Shown here: positions 9,193 to 16,644 of the stretch, one piece after another
Numbering within the stretch: the first letter of the stretch is position 1
Layout: each line of letters starts with the position of its first letter
Source of the DNA: Hyphomicrobiales bacterium
GTDB lineage: Bacteria > Pseudomonadota > Alphaproteobacteria > Rhizobiales > Xanthobacteraceae
Assembly (NCBI GenBank): GCA_009377695.1
Contig: WHTP01000039.1
Location: forward strand, 1-42,474
Length of the DNA stretch: 42,474 bases
Reading direction: 5' to 3'
Made by a program: the position numbers and the translations under genes
The notes under the pieces: generated by a model
The model's database searches: none
The model's input: the letters and a program-made list of their open reading frames with translations, nothing else
Told to the model about the DNA's origin: nothing

Positions 9193-10449
9193 ATGGCAAT
9201 GCTAGGTCCGATGGTCGTCGTCGCCGAGGCTCCGGCGGCCGATTTGGTCGACGCCCTCGGCAAGGCGGGCGCATTCCCCATTGTCGAGACCAGATTCGCG
9301 GATGCGGCGGATGCGGTCTCCGAAATCCAGCCGGTGGCCCTGATGGTCGCGGATACATCGCCCGCGATTGCCGACCGACCCTTGAAGGCGCTGCTCAAGA
9401 CAATCGAAACGCGCGGCGGTCCGTTCATGCCGGTGCTGGCGCGGGTCGAAGGGCCCGACATGGTCGCGATCCCCTATGCGCTTCCGGTCGCCGCGAGCGA
9501 GCCGGCCGATCGGCTGATCGCCTGTCTCAAATCGGCGTTGCGGGTGCGTAGCCAGCACGCCGCGGTGATCAGGCGCGCGCATTCCATCGAACCCGCGAAG
9601 AACCGCCCCATCCCCTTCACCGACCTGATCGAGCAGGCGACCGTGCTGTGCATCGGACGCGGCCGCAACTATCCGGCGTTGACTACCGCGATCGGCGAGC
9701 GGGTTAGCCTGATCGGCGCTATGAGCGTGGAAACGGCGGGACATTATCTCAACGCGCGCGAGATCGACGGCATCGCCATCGGCGACGGCTTCAGCCCGAA
9801 GGTGATCGACGCATTGCTGACAGTGCTCGGAGAGGATGTCCGGTTTCGCGACCTGCCGGTCGGCTCGCTCGGCCGCACACCGATCAACGACGAGCGCCTT
9901 GCCAATCTGGTGCGGGTGGAAAGCGATCCGGAGCTCCTGGCCGCGCGGCTCATTCCTTTTGTGCGCTTGCAGGCATTCGAGAGCCGGCTCAAGCGCGTCC
10001 TCAAGTCACTCGATTCCGAAGGCGTGCTCGATCCGGAGACCGGGTTGCTTGCACGCGAGGCGTTCTGGCGCGATCTCGATCGCGCCGTTCAGCAAGCCGA
10101 GGAGGACGGCGCCGCACTGACCATCGCCCGCTTCTCGTTCGAGGACATGACCGACGTCCGCTGCTCTATCGATGCCGCGCGCCTGTTCAGCCGGCTGACA
10201 CGCAATATCGACTTCGCCTGTCGCGAGCAGGACGGCTCGATCATCGCGGCGTTCACCGAGACCGACCTGCGCAACGCTCACGTGGTGGCGCGGCGCATCG
10301 CGGGCATCCTGCGCAATACCATGCTGTCGCCCGATCTCGATCGCCGCACCATCAAGCCGACCGTGACGCTCGCCACCCTCAAACCGACCGACAATGTGAG
10401 CACGCTGGTGGCGCGCGTCGGCACCTACCCCGAGGTTGCGGCGGGCTGA
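9193..10449 (+). CDS. GGDEF-like protein with degenerate active site
   Basis: 418 residues; ATG 9193 is chosen, with ATG 9199 an alternative. The first 240 residues look like a receiver-type alpha/beta region without a clear phospho-acceptor set. The C-terminal part from about residue 279 resembles the start of diguanylate cyclase domains: DPETGLLAREAFWRDLDRAV parallels the usual D-x-LTGLxNRRxF helix. Near residue 345, where GG(D/E)EF should be, it reads REQDGSIIAAF, so the GTP-binding signature is gone. The C-terminal strand KPTVTLATLKPTDNVSTLV fits the end of the fold. It is therefore unlikely to make cyclic di-GMP; a scaffold or sensor role is an inference. About 140 bases upstream are non-coding. 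Confidence 0.7.
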   Translation: MAMLGPMVVVAEAPAADLVDALGKAGAFPIVETRFADAADAVSEIQPVALMVADTSPAIADRPLKALLKTIETRGGPFMPVLARVEGPDMVAIPYALPVAASEPADRLIACLKSALRVRSQHAAVIRRAHSIEPAKNRPIPFTDLIEQATVLCIGRGRNYPALTTAIGERVSLIGAMSVETAGHYLNAREIDGIAIGDGFSPKVIDALLTVLGEDVRFRDLPVGSLGRTPINDERLANLVRVESDPELLAARLIPFVRLQAFESRLKRVLKSLDSEGVLDPETGLLAREAFWRDLDRAVQQAEEDGAALTIARFSFEDMTDVRCSIDAARLFSRLTRNIDFACREQDGSIIAAFTETDLRNAHVVARRIAGILRNTMLSPDLDRRTIKPTVTLATLKPTDNVSTLVARVGTYPEVAAG

Positions 10450-10463
10450 GGGAACCTTATCTG

Positions 10464-10536
10464 AGCATGATCCCTCGGGGTCGAGCCCGAGGGGCATGCA
10501 TTTCCGAAAGTCGGACTCCACTTTTCGGGATCATGC
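10464..10536. repeat. Rhizobial-type intergenic palindrome (GCATGATCC ends)
   Basis: Outer arms GCATGATCC and GGATCATGC (ends at 10464-10473 and 10528-10536) enclose two inner hairpins: CCCTCGGG/CCCGAGGG at 10472-10493, and CCGAAA-GT/ACTTTTCGG at about 10504-10527. This is the layout of the GCATGATC-bounded palindromes scattered between genes in many Hyphomicrobiales. It lies just upstream of the dsbA-like gene. Confidence 0.6.
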
Positions 10537-10565
10537 GCTAGATTCGTCTTTTGGAGGAACACCGC

Positions 10566-11216
10566 ATGTCCCCACTGCCGATCGATGTCATTTCCGACGT
10601 GGTTTGCCCCTGGTGTTACGTGGGCAAGCGCTACCTGGAGAAGGCTATCGCGCTCAAGCCGGAGATACCGGTTGCGGTGCGCTTCCGTCCTTACCTGCTC
10701 AACCCGTGGGTTCCGCGCGAAGGAATGAGCCGCGAGGATTATCTTACGACCAAGTTCGGATCGGTCGAGCGTTATAACGCCAACAGTCAACGCATTATCG
10801 ATGTCGCCGCCGCAGCCGGCCTCGACTACGCGCGCGATAAGATCAAACGCCAGCCCAACACGATCGACTGTCACCGGCTGATTTCCTGGGCCGGCGATCC
10901 GCCGCGCATGAAGCAGCGCCTGATGGAGCTTTATTTCAGCGAGGGCGGCGATCTCACCGACGCCGAAGTGCTGGTGAAGGCGGCATCCGACTGCGGCATG
11001 GACGCGGCAGAGGTACGCCAACGCCTCGCCACCGACGAGGACGTCGCGCGCATCGAGGCAGAAGCCAACACCGCCAAAGAAGCCGGCATCGACGGTGTGC
11101 CGTTCTTCATCTTCGGCAATTTGCTGGCGGTCAGCGGCGCGCAGCCGCCGGAACACCTTGCGCAGGCGATCGAGCGCGCATCGAACGAATACGCCAAGCA
11201 AGTCGCCGCCGAGTAG
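10566..11216 (+). CDS. DsbA-family (FrnE-like) 2-hydroxychromene-isomerase/thioredoxin-fold oxidoreductase
   Basis: 216 residues starting at ATG 10566, with GGAGG at 10552-10556. It has no signal peptide, so it is cytoplasmic. ISDVVCPWCYVGKRYLEKA carries the CPWC redox pair (Cys14, Cys17). KRQPNTIDCHRLISWAG and the helical insert are typical of the FrnE subgroup, and GIDGVPFFIFGNLLAVSGAQ contains the cis-proline opposite the active site and the conserved GAQ. The FrnE group is linked to polyketide biosynthesis and thiol-stress responses; the natural substrate here is unknown. It is followed by the exported RidA-like gene on the same strand. Confidence 0.9.
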   Translation: MSPLPIDVISDVVCPWCYVGKRYLEKAIALKPEIPVAVRFRPYLLNPWVPREGMSREDYLTTKFGSVERYNANSQRIIDVAAAAGLDYARDKIKRQPNTIDCHRLISWAGDPPRMKQRLMELYFSEGGDLTDAEVLVKAASDCGMDAAEVRQRLATDEDVARIEAEANTAKEAGIDGVPFFIFGNLLAVSGAQPPEHLAQAIERASNEYAKQVAAE

Positions 11217-11369
11217 CGGTTACGACGTCTTCTCATCTTGCTGGTACACGCAGCATGCATGGCCTGCGGCGCACGCAATTTGATCGGTCAGCCTTCCTTC
11301 TGTGCACGGACTGGCGCAAGCAAGCACGCTATGATCCGCGCGCAGTTCCTATCCCAACAGGAGGGCACC

Positions 11370-11897
11370 ATGATCGATAGAAGAATCGGCGCTGCGTTCG
11401 TTTTGGCTATCGCGGGTCTCACGACGACTGTCCTGGTAGCGTCCTCGGCACAGGCGCAGAACCAGCACATGGAGATCATCCACCACCCGAACTACGACAA
11501 GAGCGTGTTCATGCCGTTCGTGCCCGGCATCAAGATCAAGAGCGGAAAAATCCTCTGGCTCGCCGGCACCACATCACTGCCAGTCTATCATGACCATCCG
11601 CACAAGCGCGAAGACATCCTGAAATACATGCCGCCCAGTCTGGAGGCGCAGACACGCCGTGCGATGGACGGGATCAAGGGCACGCTCGACGCCGCCGGCG
11701 CGTCATTCAAGGACGTGGTACACATCTTTGTCTTCAGAGCGCGGCCGCAAATGGGCGACATCGGCAGGGCGAGCAAGGTGATCAACTCATACTTTGCGCC
11801 GTTCAAACACGTGCCCACCTCGACCAACATCGCGGTGCTCGAGCTGGGAGAGCCCGAACAGTTGATCGAAATTCAAGCGTTTGCGGTGGTGGATTAA
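11370..11897 (+). CDS. Exported RidA/YjgF-like protein without the usual catalytic arginine
   Basis: 175 residues from ATG 11370, with AGGAGG ending 6 bases upstream. A clear signal peptide (hydrophobic residues about 8-27, cut near AQA) sends it to the periplasm, unlike housekeeping cytosolic RidA. The trimer fold is recognisable: KIKSGKILWLAGTTSLP, RAMDGIKGTLDAAGASFKDV, HIFVFRA, INSYFAPFKHVPTSTNIAVL and LIEIQAFAVV. In active imine deaminases the segment before the last strands is P-A-R-S/T, where Arg binds the substrate carboxylate. Here it is PTSTNIAVLELGEPEQ, so that Arg is absent. I infer a different activity or a binding role. Confidence 0.85.
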   Translation: MIDRRIGAAFVLAIAGLTTTVLVASSAQAQNQHMEIIHHPNYDKSVFMPFVPGIKIKSGKILWLAGTTSLPVYHDHPHKREDILKYMPPSLEAQTRRAMDGIKGTLDAAGASFKDVVHIFVFRARPQMGDIGRASKVINSYFAPFKHVPTSTNIAVLELGEPEQLIEIQAFAVVD

Positions 11898-11932
11898 ACT
11901 ACCTGGCGTCCGCTTGGATTGACTCGACTTAT

Positions 11933-11978
11933 CCTCCGCTCGTCACTGGACTCCCGCTTGTGTGGGAACGAGCGGAGG
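11933..11978. terminator. Inverted repeat between convergent ridA-like gene and mfd
   Basis: A perfect 11-bp pair, CCTCCGCTCGT (11933-11943) and ACGAGCGGAGG (11968-11978), with an inner CCCGC/GTGGG hairpin. It lies in the 87-base gap between two convergent genes and could end transcripts from both sides. It also resembles the intergenic repeat at 4460-4535. Confidence 0.5.
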
Positions 11979-11984
11979 GTAGAG

Positions 11985-14900
11985 CTACGCCGCCTTCGCG
12001 GGCTGGGCAAGATCGACCAGTTTGCGGAGAATTTGTTTCGTCCCACCCAGGCGAGCTTCGGGCTGTTCCCAGTCATCGAAGAACACGACCTTCTGGTCTG
12101 GCCGCACCCGGGCGCCCTCCTCGCCGATGAATTTGATCAAACGTTCCGGGTTGGCGAAGGAATTGTCGCGGAACGTCACCACCGCACCCTTCGGACCGGC
12201 TTCGATCTTCTCCACATTGGCCTGTCGGCACAGCGCCTTGATGGCAACGATCTGTAACAAATGCTCGACCTCGATCGGCAGCGGCCCGAAACGATCGGCT
12301 AGCTCGGCGCCGAAAGATTCGATCTCGCGCTCGTCCTCGATCTCGGCAAGTCGGCGGTAAAGCGCGAGCCGCACCGGCAGGTCCGCGATGTATTCCTCCG
12401 GGATCATGACCGGCGTACCGATCGTGATCTGCGGCGACCACTTGTCGGCGACCGGCACGGTGATGCCGGCCTTCAGGCTCGCCACCGCCTCCTCCAGCAT
12501 CTGCTGGTAGAGCTCGAAGCCGACCTCCTTGATGTGGCCGGATTGTTCTTCGCCCAGGAGGTTTCCCGCGCCGCGCAGGTCGAGGTCGTGCGACGCAAGC
12601 TGGAAACCGGCGCCAAGCGTGTCGAGCGATTGCAGGACCTTCAGCCGCTGCTCGGCCTGCACCGTGATCTTGCGCTCCGCCGGCAGCGTGAACAGCGAAT
12701 AGGCGCGCACCTTCGAGCGGCCGACGCGGCCGCGGAGCTGATAGAGCTGCGACAGGCCGAACCGGTCGGCACGATGCACGATCAGCGTGTTGGCGTTCGG
12801 AATGTCGAGGCCGGATTCGACGATCGTGGTCGACAGCAGCAGGTCGTATTTGCCGTCGTAGAAGGCCGACATGATATCGTCGAGCACGGTCGACGGCATC
12901 TGGCCATGCGCGACGGTGACTTTCATCTCCGGCACGTGCCGTTCAAGGAATTCCTTCTGTCCTGCCAGGTCCTCGATCCGCGGACAGACATAGAAACACT
13001 GGCCCCCGCGATAACGCTCGCGCAGCAAGGCCTCGCGCACCACCAGCGGGTCGAACGGTGACACGAAGGTTCGAACCGCCAGCCGGTCGATGGGCGGCGA
13101 CGCGATGATCGAGAGGTCGCGCACGCCCGATAGCGCGAGCTGGAGCGTACGCGGGATTGGCGTCGCCGTCAGCGTCAGCACATGCACCTCGGCACGCAAC
13201 TGCTTGAGCTTCTCCTTGTGCGCGACGCCGAAATGCTGCTCCTCGTCGACGATGAGCAGGCCGAGGTCCTTGAAGGCGATGGTCTTGCCGAGCAGCGCGT
13301 GGGTGCCGACGACGATATCGATCGAGCCGTCGGCGATGCCTTTCTTGACGGCCGTCAATTCCTTGCCGGTCACCAGCCGTGAGGCCTGTCCGATATTCAC
13401 GGGAAAACCGCGGAAGCGCTCGCTGAACGTCTTGAAGTGCTGGCGTGCCAGCAACGTGGTCGGCACCACCACGGCGACCTGCTTGCCGTTCATGGCGGCG
13501 ACGAAGGCGGCGCGCAGCGCCACCTCGGTCTTGCCGAAGCCGACATCGCCGCAGATGAGGCGATCCATCGGCCGCCCGGAGGCCAATTCGTTGACGGTGG
13601 TGTCGATCGCGGCCTGCTGGTCCTCTGTCTCCTCGTAGGGGAAGCCGGCGCAGAACTCGTCATAGGGCCCGTGTTCGACGGCCAGCTTTGGCGCTTCGCG
13701 GGTTTGCCGTTCGGCCGCGATCTTGATCAGCTCGTTGGCGATCTCGAGAATACGGCTCTTCATCCGCGCCTTGCGCGCCTGCCAGGCGCCGCCGCCGAGA
13801 CGGTCGAGATCGACACCTGCCTCTTCCGAGCCGTAGCGCGAGAGCAGTTCGGTGTTCTCAACGGGCAGAAACAGCTTGTCGCCGCCGGCATAGTGGATCT
13901 CGAGGCAGTCATGCGGCGCCCCGGCGGCTTCGATCGCGCGCAACCCCACGAACCGACCGATGCCGTGGTCGACGTGCACAACCAGATCGCCGGCCGCGAG
14001 GCTGGTCGCCTCGGTGATGAAATTCTCCGGCCGCCGCGTCGCCCGCCGCGGCCGCACCAAGCGGTCGCCGAGGATATCCTGCTCGCCGACGATCGCGGTG
14101 TCCGCGGTCTCGAAGCCGCTTTCCAGCCCAAGCACGGCGAGCCCGACTTGCGGCAGCGGCGAGCCTTGTGCCTCCTGCCACGAGGCGACCGAGGTGAGAT
14201 TATTGAGCCCGTGCTCAGCGAGCACGTGGCCCATGCGCTCACGCGCGCCTTCGCTCCACAGCGCGACGATCACCCGCTTGCGGGCTGCCTGAAGCGCATA
14301 GACGTGCTTGGTCACGGCCTCGAAGACATTGCGTCCCGGCTCGGCGCGTTCGGCGGCAAAGTTGTGGCCCTGCTTGGTGCCGGCATCGACGACCTTGCCC
14401 TGCTCATCCGGCACGGCAAACGGCGTCAGGCGCGCGAGCGCCGATGTGCTCAGGCGCTCCCGCCATTCGGCATCCGGGAGGTAGAGCCGGTCGGGCGGTA
14501 ATGGCCGGTAGAGCGGCCCACCATCGCGTTGGGCCAGCACTTGAGTCCGCGCGTCGTAATAGTCGGCGATCTGCTCGTGCCGCTCGCGCGCTGCGTCCTC
14601 GTCAAGCGGCTCGAGCACCACCGGTGAGCCCGGCACGTAGTCGAAGATCGTGTCCATGCGGCCGTGGAACAGCGGCAGCCAATGCTCCATGCCGGCATGG
14701 CGGCGGCCTTCGCTGACGGCTTCGTAAAGGAGATCGTCCGGCGTGGGCGCGCCGAACGCTTCCACATAGCCGAGGCGGAAGCGGCGGATGGTCTCCGTCG
14801 TGAGCTGGAACTCCGAGACCGGGACGAGGTCGAGCGCGCGCAACTGGTCGGTGCTGCGCTGCGATTCCGGATCGAAGCTGCGGATCGACTCTAGCTGGTC

Positions 14901-15488
14901 GCCGAAGAAATCGAACCGCACCGGCTCGGCCATACCCGGCGCATAGAGATCGATGATGCCGCCGCGCACCGCGTAGTCGCCGGGCTCGCGCACGGTCGAA
15001 GCGCGCGTGAAGCCATTGAGTTCGAGCCAGCGGGTGATGCTCTCCATGTCGAGCACATTGCCGGGTGCAACCGACAAGGATTGCGTAGCGACGATTTCGC
15101 GCGCCGGCACGCGCTGGATCGCCGCATTGACCGTCGTGAGCAGGATCAACGGCCGGTCGTGTCCCTTCACGCGGGCGAGCCGCGCGAGCGCCGTCATCCG
15201 CTGCGCGACCATCGCGGCATGGGGCGACACCCGGTCATAGGGGAGGCAATCCCAGGCGGGAAATTCGAGCACCGCCGTGTCCGGCGCAAAGAACGTGAGC
15301 GCACGAGCGAGCGCCGCCATGCGCGGGCCGTCGCGACAGATCACGACCAGACTCGTTGCCGGCGCGCGCGGACGCGCGGCGACCGCTCGCGCGAGGTCGG
15401 CGACGACAAGACCCTCGGCTCCGTCGGCGACGCTGGAGAGCGTCAGCGGGCGGCCCGGCTCAAGCAGTTCGGCAGGAGATTTCGCCAT
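11985..15488 (-). CDS. mfd: Transcription-repair coupling factor Mfd
   Basis: 1167 residues, the normal full length. Mfd releases RNA polymerase stalled at DNA lesions and recruits UvrA. Order of parts: UvrB-like region (about 1-350, with EFPAWDCLPYDRVSPH), the polymerase-interacting domain around residue 500 (GDLVVHVDHGIGRFVGL), the RecG-like motor with Walker A GDVGFGKTEVALRAAF near 645, DEEQHFG near 745 and the LTATPIPRTLQ motif, the helicase C domain with VESGLDIPNANTLIVHRADRFGLSQLYQLRGRVGR split into its usual motifs, and the TRCF C-terminal domain. Start is ATG 15488, two bases after the sdhE stop, so the pair is almost certainly translationally coupled. Confidence 0.97.
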   Translation of the reverse strand: MAKSPAELLEPGRPLTLSSVADGAEGLVVADLARAVAARPRAPATSLVVICRDGPRMAALARALTFFAPDTAVLEFPAWDCLPYDRVSPHAAMVAQRMTALARLARVKGHDRPLILLTTVNAAIQRVPAREIVATQSLSVAPGNVLDMESITRWLELNGFTRASTVREPGDYAVRGGIIDLYAPGMAEPVRFDFFGDQLESIRSFDPESQRSTDQLRALDLVPVSEFQLTTETIRRFRLGYVEAFGAPTPDDLLYEAVSEGRRHAGMEHWLPLFHGRMDTIFDYVPGSPVVLEPLDEDAARERHEQIADYYDARTQVLAQRDGGPLYRPLPPDRLYLPDAEWRERLSTSALARLTPFAVPDEQGKVVDAGTKQGHNFAAERAEPGRNVFEAVTKHVYALQAARKRVIVALWSEGARERMGHVLAEHGLNNLTSVASWQEAQGSPLPQVGLAVLGLESGFETADTAIVGEQDILGDRLVRPRRATRRPENFITEATSLAAGDLVVHVDHGIGRFVGLRAIEAAGAPHDCLEIHYAGGDKLFLPVENTELLSRYGSEEAGVDLDRLGGGAWQARKARMKSRILEIANELIKIAAERQTREAPKLAVEHGPYDEFCAGFPYEETEDQQAAIDTTVNELASGRPMDRLICGDVGFGKTEVALRAAFVAAMNGKQVAVVVPTTLLARQHFKTFSERFRGFPVNIGQASRLVTGKELTAVKKGIADGSIDIVVGTHALLGKTIAFKDLGLLIVDEEQHFGVAHKEKLKQLRAEVHVLTLTATPIPRTLQLALSGVRDLSIIASPPIDRLAVRTFVSPFDPLVVREALLRERYRGGQCFYVCPRIEDLAGQKEFLERHVPEMKVTVAHGQMPSTVLDDIMSAFYDGKYDLLLSTTIVESGLDIPNANTLIVHRADRFGLSQLYQLRGRVGRSKVRAYSLFTLPAERKITVQAEQRLKVLQSLDTLGAGFQLASHDLDLRGAGNLLGEEQSGHIKEVGFELYQQMLEEAVASLKAGITVPVADKWSPQITIGTPVMIPEEYIADLPVRLALYRRLAEIEDEREIESFGAELADRFGPLPIEVEHLLQIVAIKALCRQANVEKIEAGPKGAVVTFRDNSFANPERLIKFIGEEGARVRPDQKVVFFDDWEQPEARLGGTKQILRKLVDLAQPAKAA

Positions 15489-15490
15489 CG

Positions 15491-15781
15491 TTATGCATCC
15501 CCCTGGCCGGCCCGGAAGCCGCGTAGCCGCCGAAACAGCGGGCCGTCATAGAAGGCCGGCACATCGGCCTCGCCTGTCAGCCATGCCAGGAGTTCGCCAT
15601 CGGGAACGTTCATCAGGTTCTCGAATTCGCTCAATTCCGCTTCATTGAGTGTCTCGACATTGCCATCCGCAAAGCGGCCCAGGATCAGGTCGACTTCGCG
15701 CAACCCGCGGTGCCAGGCCCGGAACAAAAGCTTGCGGCGACGGACATCCAATCCCCCGCTTGACCGTGCCGTTCCGCTCAT
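15491..15781 (-). CDS. sdhE: Succinate dehydrogenase assembly factor SdhE
   Basis: 96 residues from ATG 15781. RRRKLLFRAWHRGLREVDL contains the RGxxE motif needed for attaching FAD covalently to the flavoprotein subunit of succinate dehydrogenase. EAELSEFENLMNVPDGEL and the short helical bundle match the Sdh5/SdhE family. Its position directly before mfd and close to recG is the standard arrangement in alphaproteobacteria. The promoter must lie in the 15782-15964 gap shared with the divergent heme-binding-like gene. Confidence 0.93.
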   Translation of the reverse strand: MSGTARSSGGLDVRRRKLLFRAWHRGLREVDLILGRFADGNVETLNEAELSEFENLMNVPDGELLAWLTGEADVPAFYDGPLFRRLRGFRAGQGDA

Positions 15782-15964
15782 CCGTTCCTCAATGCCGAAA
15801 GCCCGGACGGGCCGGGCGGCGTTCTATAGCGGGCGGAGACCCGATTGTCAGGCCTGATGTATGTATGAGCGGCGTCGCGCGCAGATTTCGCATGCGGTAG
15901 TTTGCGAGCCAGCCGGCCCCGCCCGGATCCAAGGGTCGCCCAGCCTATCAACCGGAGGTTTTCA

Positions 15965-16441
15965 ATGAGTGCCATCACCCTCGAACAGGCCAACCGCATC
16001 ATCGCTGCGGTGCTCCAGCGCGGGGCGGAAATCCAATGCCGGCCGTTGAGCGTGCTGGTGGTGGAGCCTGGCTGCAAGGTGAAGGCATTCCAGAAGGAGG
16101 ACGGGTCCTCGATGATCCGTTTCGAAATGGCGTTCGGGAAGGCCTATGCTGCGCTCGCGCTCGGGCGTTCGTCCAAGCTCGTGCGCATCCGTGCCGACGA
16201 ACGACCGATCTTCATGCGCTATCTGCTCAGCGCCACCGATGACCAGATTTTTCCGGAAGGCGGTGGCTTGCAGATCCGCAACGACGACGGAGATGTCATC
16301 GGGGCAATCGGCGTGACCGGCGATACCGAGGACAAGGATGAGGAGCTTGCGACGTTCGGCATCCGCGCCGCGGGTCTCAAGCTCGACGAAGATTTCAAGG
16401 ACATGGGCCGCCGCAGCGGCGTGCGGCTGACGAATAAATAG
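15965..16441 (+). CDS. GlcG/HbpS-like (DUF336) protein
   Basis: 158 residues from ATG 15965 with CGGAGG upstream. VLVVEPGCKVKAFQKEDGS, then the helix EMAFGKAYAALALGRSS, then FPEGGGLQIRNDDGDVIGAIGVTG and DEELATFGIRAAGL are the conserved blocks of the GlcG/HbpS fold, whose members bind heme or corrinoids in some lineages. There is no signal peptide, so it is cytoplasmic. It is transcribed away from sdhE-mfd. No partner gene indicates the ligand, so heme binding is only a family-based suggestion. Confidence 0.82.
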   Translation: MSAITLEQANRIIAAVLQRGAEIQCRPLSVLVVEPGCKVKAFQKEDGSSMIRFEMAFGKAYAALALGRSSKLVRIRADERPIFMRYLLSATDDQIFPEGGGLQIRNDDGDVIGAIGVTGDTEDKDEELATFGIRAAGLKLDEDFKDMGRRSGVRLTNK

Positions 16442-16492
16442 GGGCACGACAAGTTGACGGGAGAGGCACATCAGTGCGGCGACCTCGGTCTG

Positions 16493-16592
16493 CTCCCTCT
16501 CCCGTGGGGAGAGGGGTGGGGTGAGGGGGTACGGTCTATCGAGAGTGCAGTAACCCCCTCACCCCTGCCCTCTCCCCTGCGGGGAGAGGGAG
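16493..16592. repeat. Large nested inverted repeat (CCCTCTCCC family)
   Basis: Two arms of about 38 bases, 16493-16530 and 16552-16592, are imperfect reverse complements. Each arm holds its own small hairpin (CTCTCCC with GGGAGAG) and a GGTGAGGGGG or CCCCCTCACC block, separated by about 20 bases. A simple form of the same CCCTCTCCC hairpin recurs at 41853-41881. These are common intergenic palindromes of this bacterial group; here it may end the DUF336 transcript before recG. Confidence 0.7.
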
Positions 16593-16644
16593 CCCACCGA
16601 ACTTGTTGCGCCTTCACGGAATCACATGACCAGGGGCGCCACTA

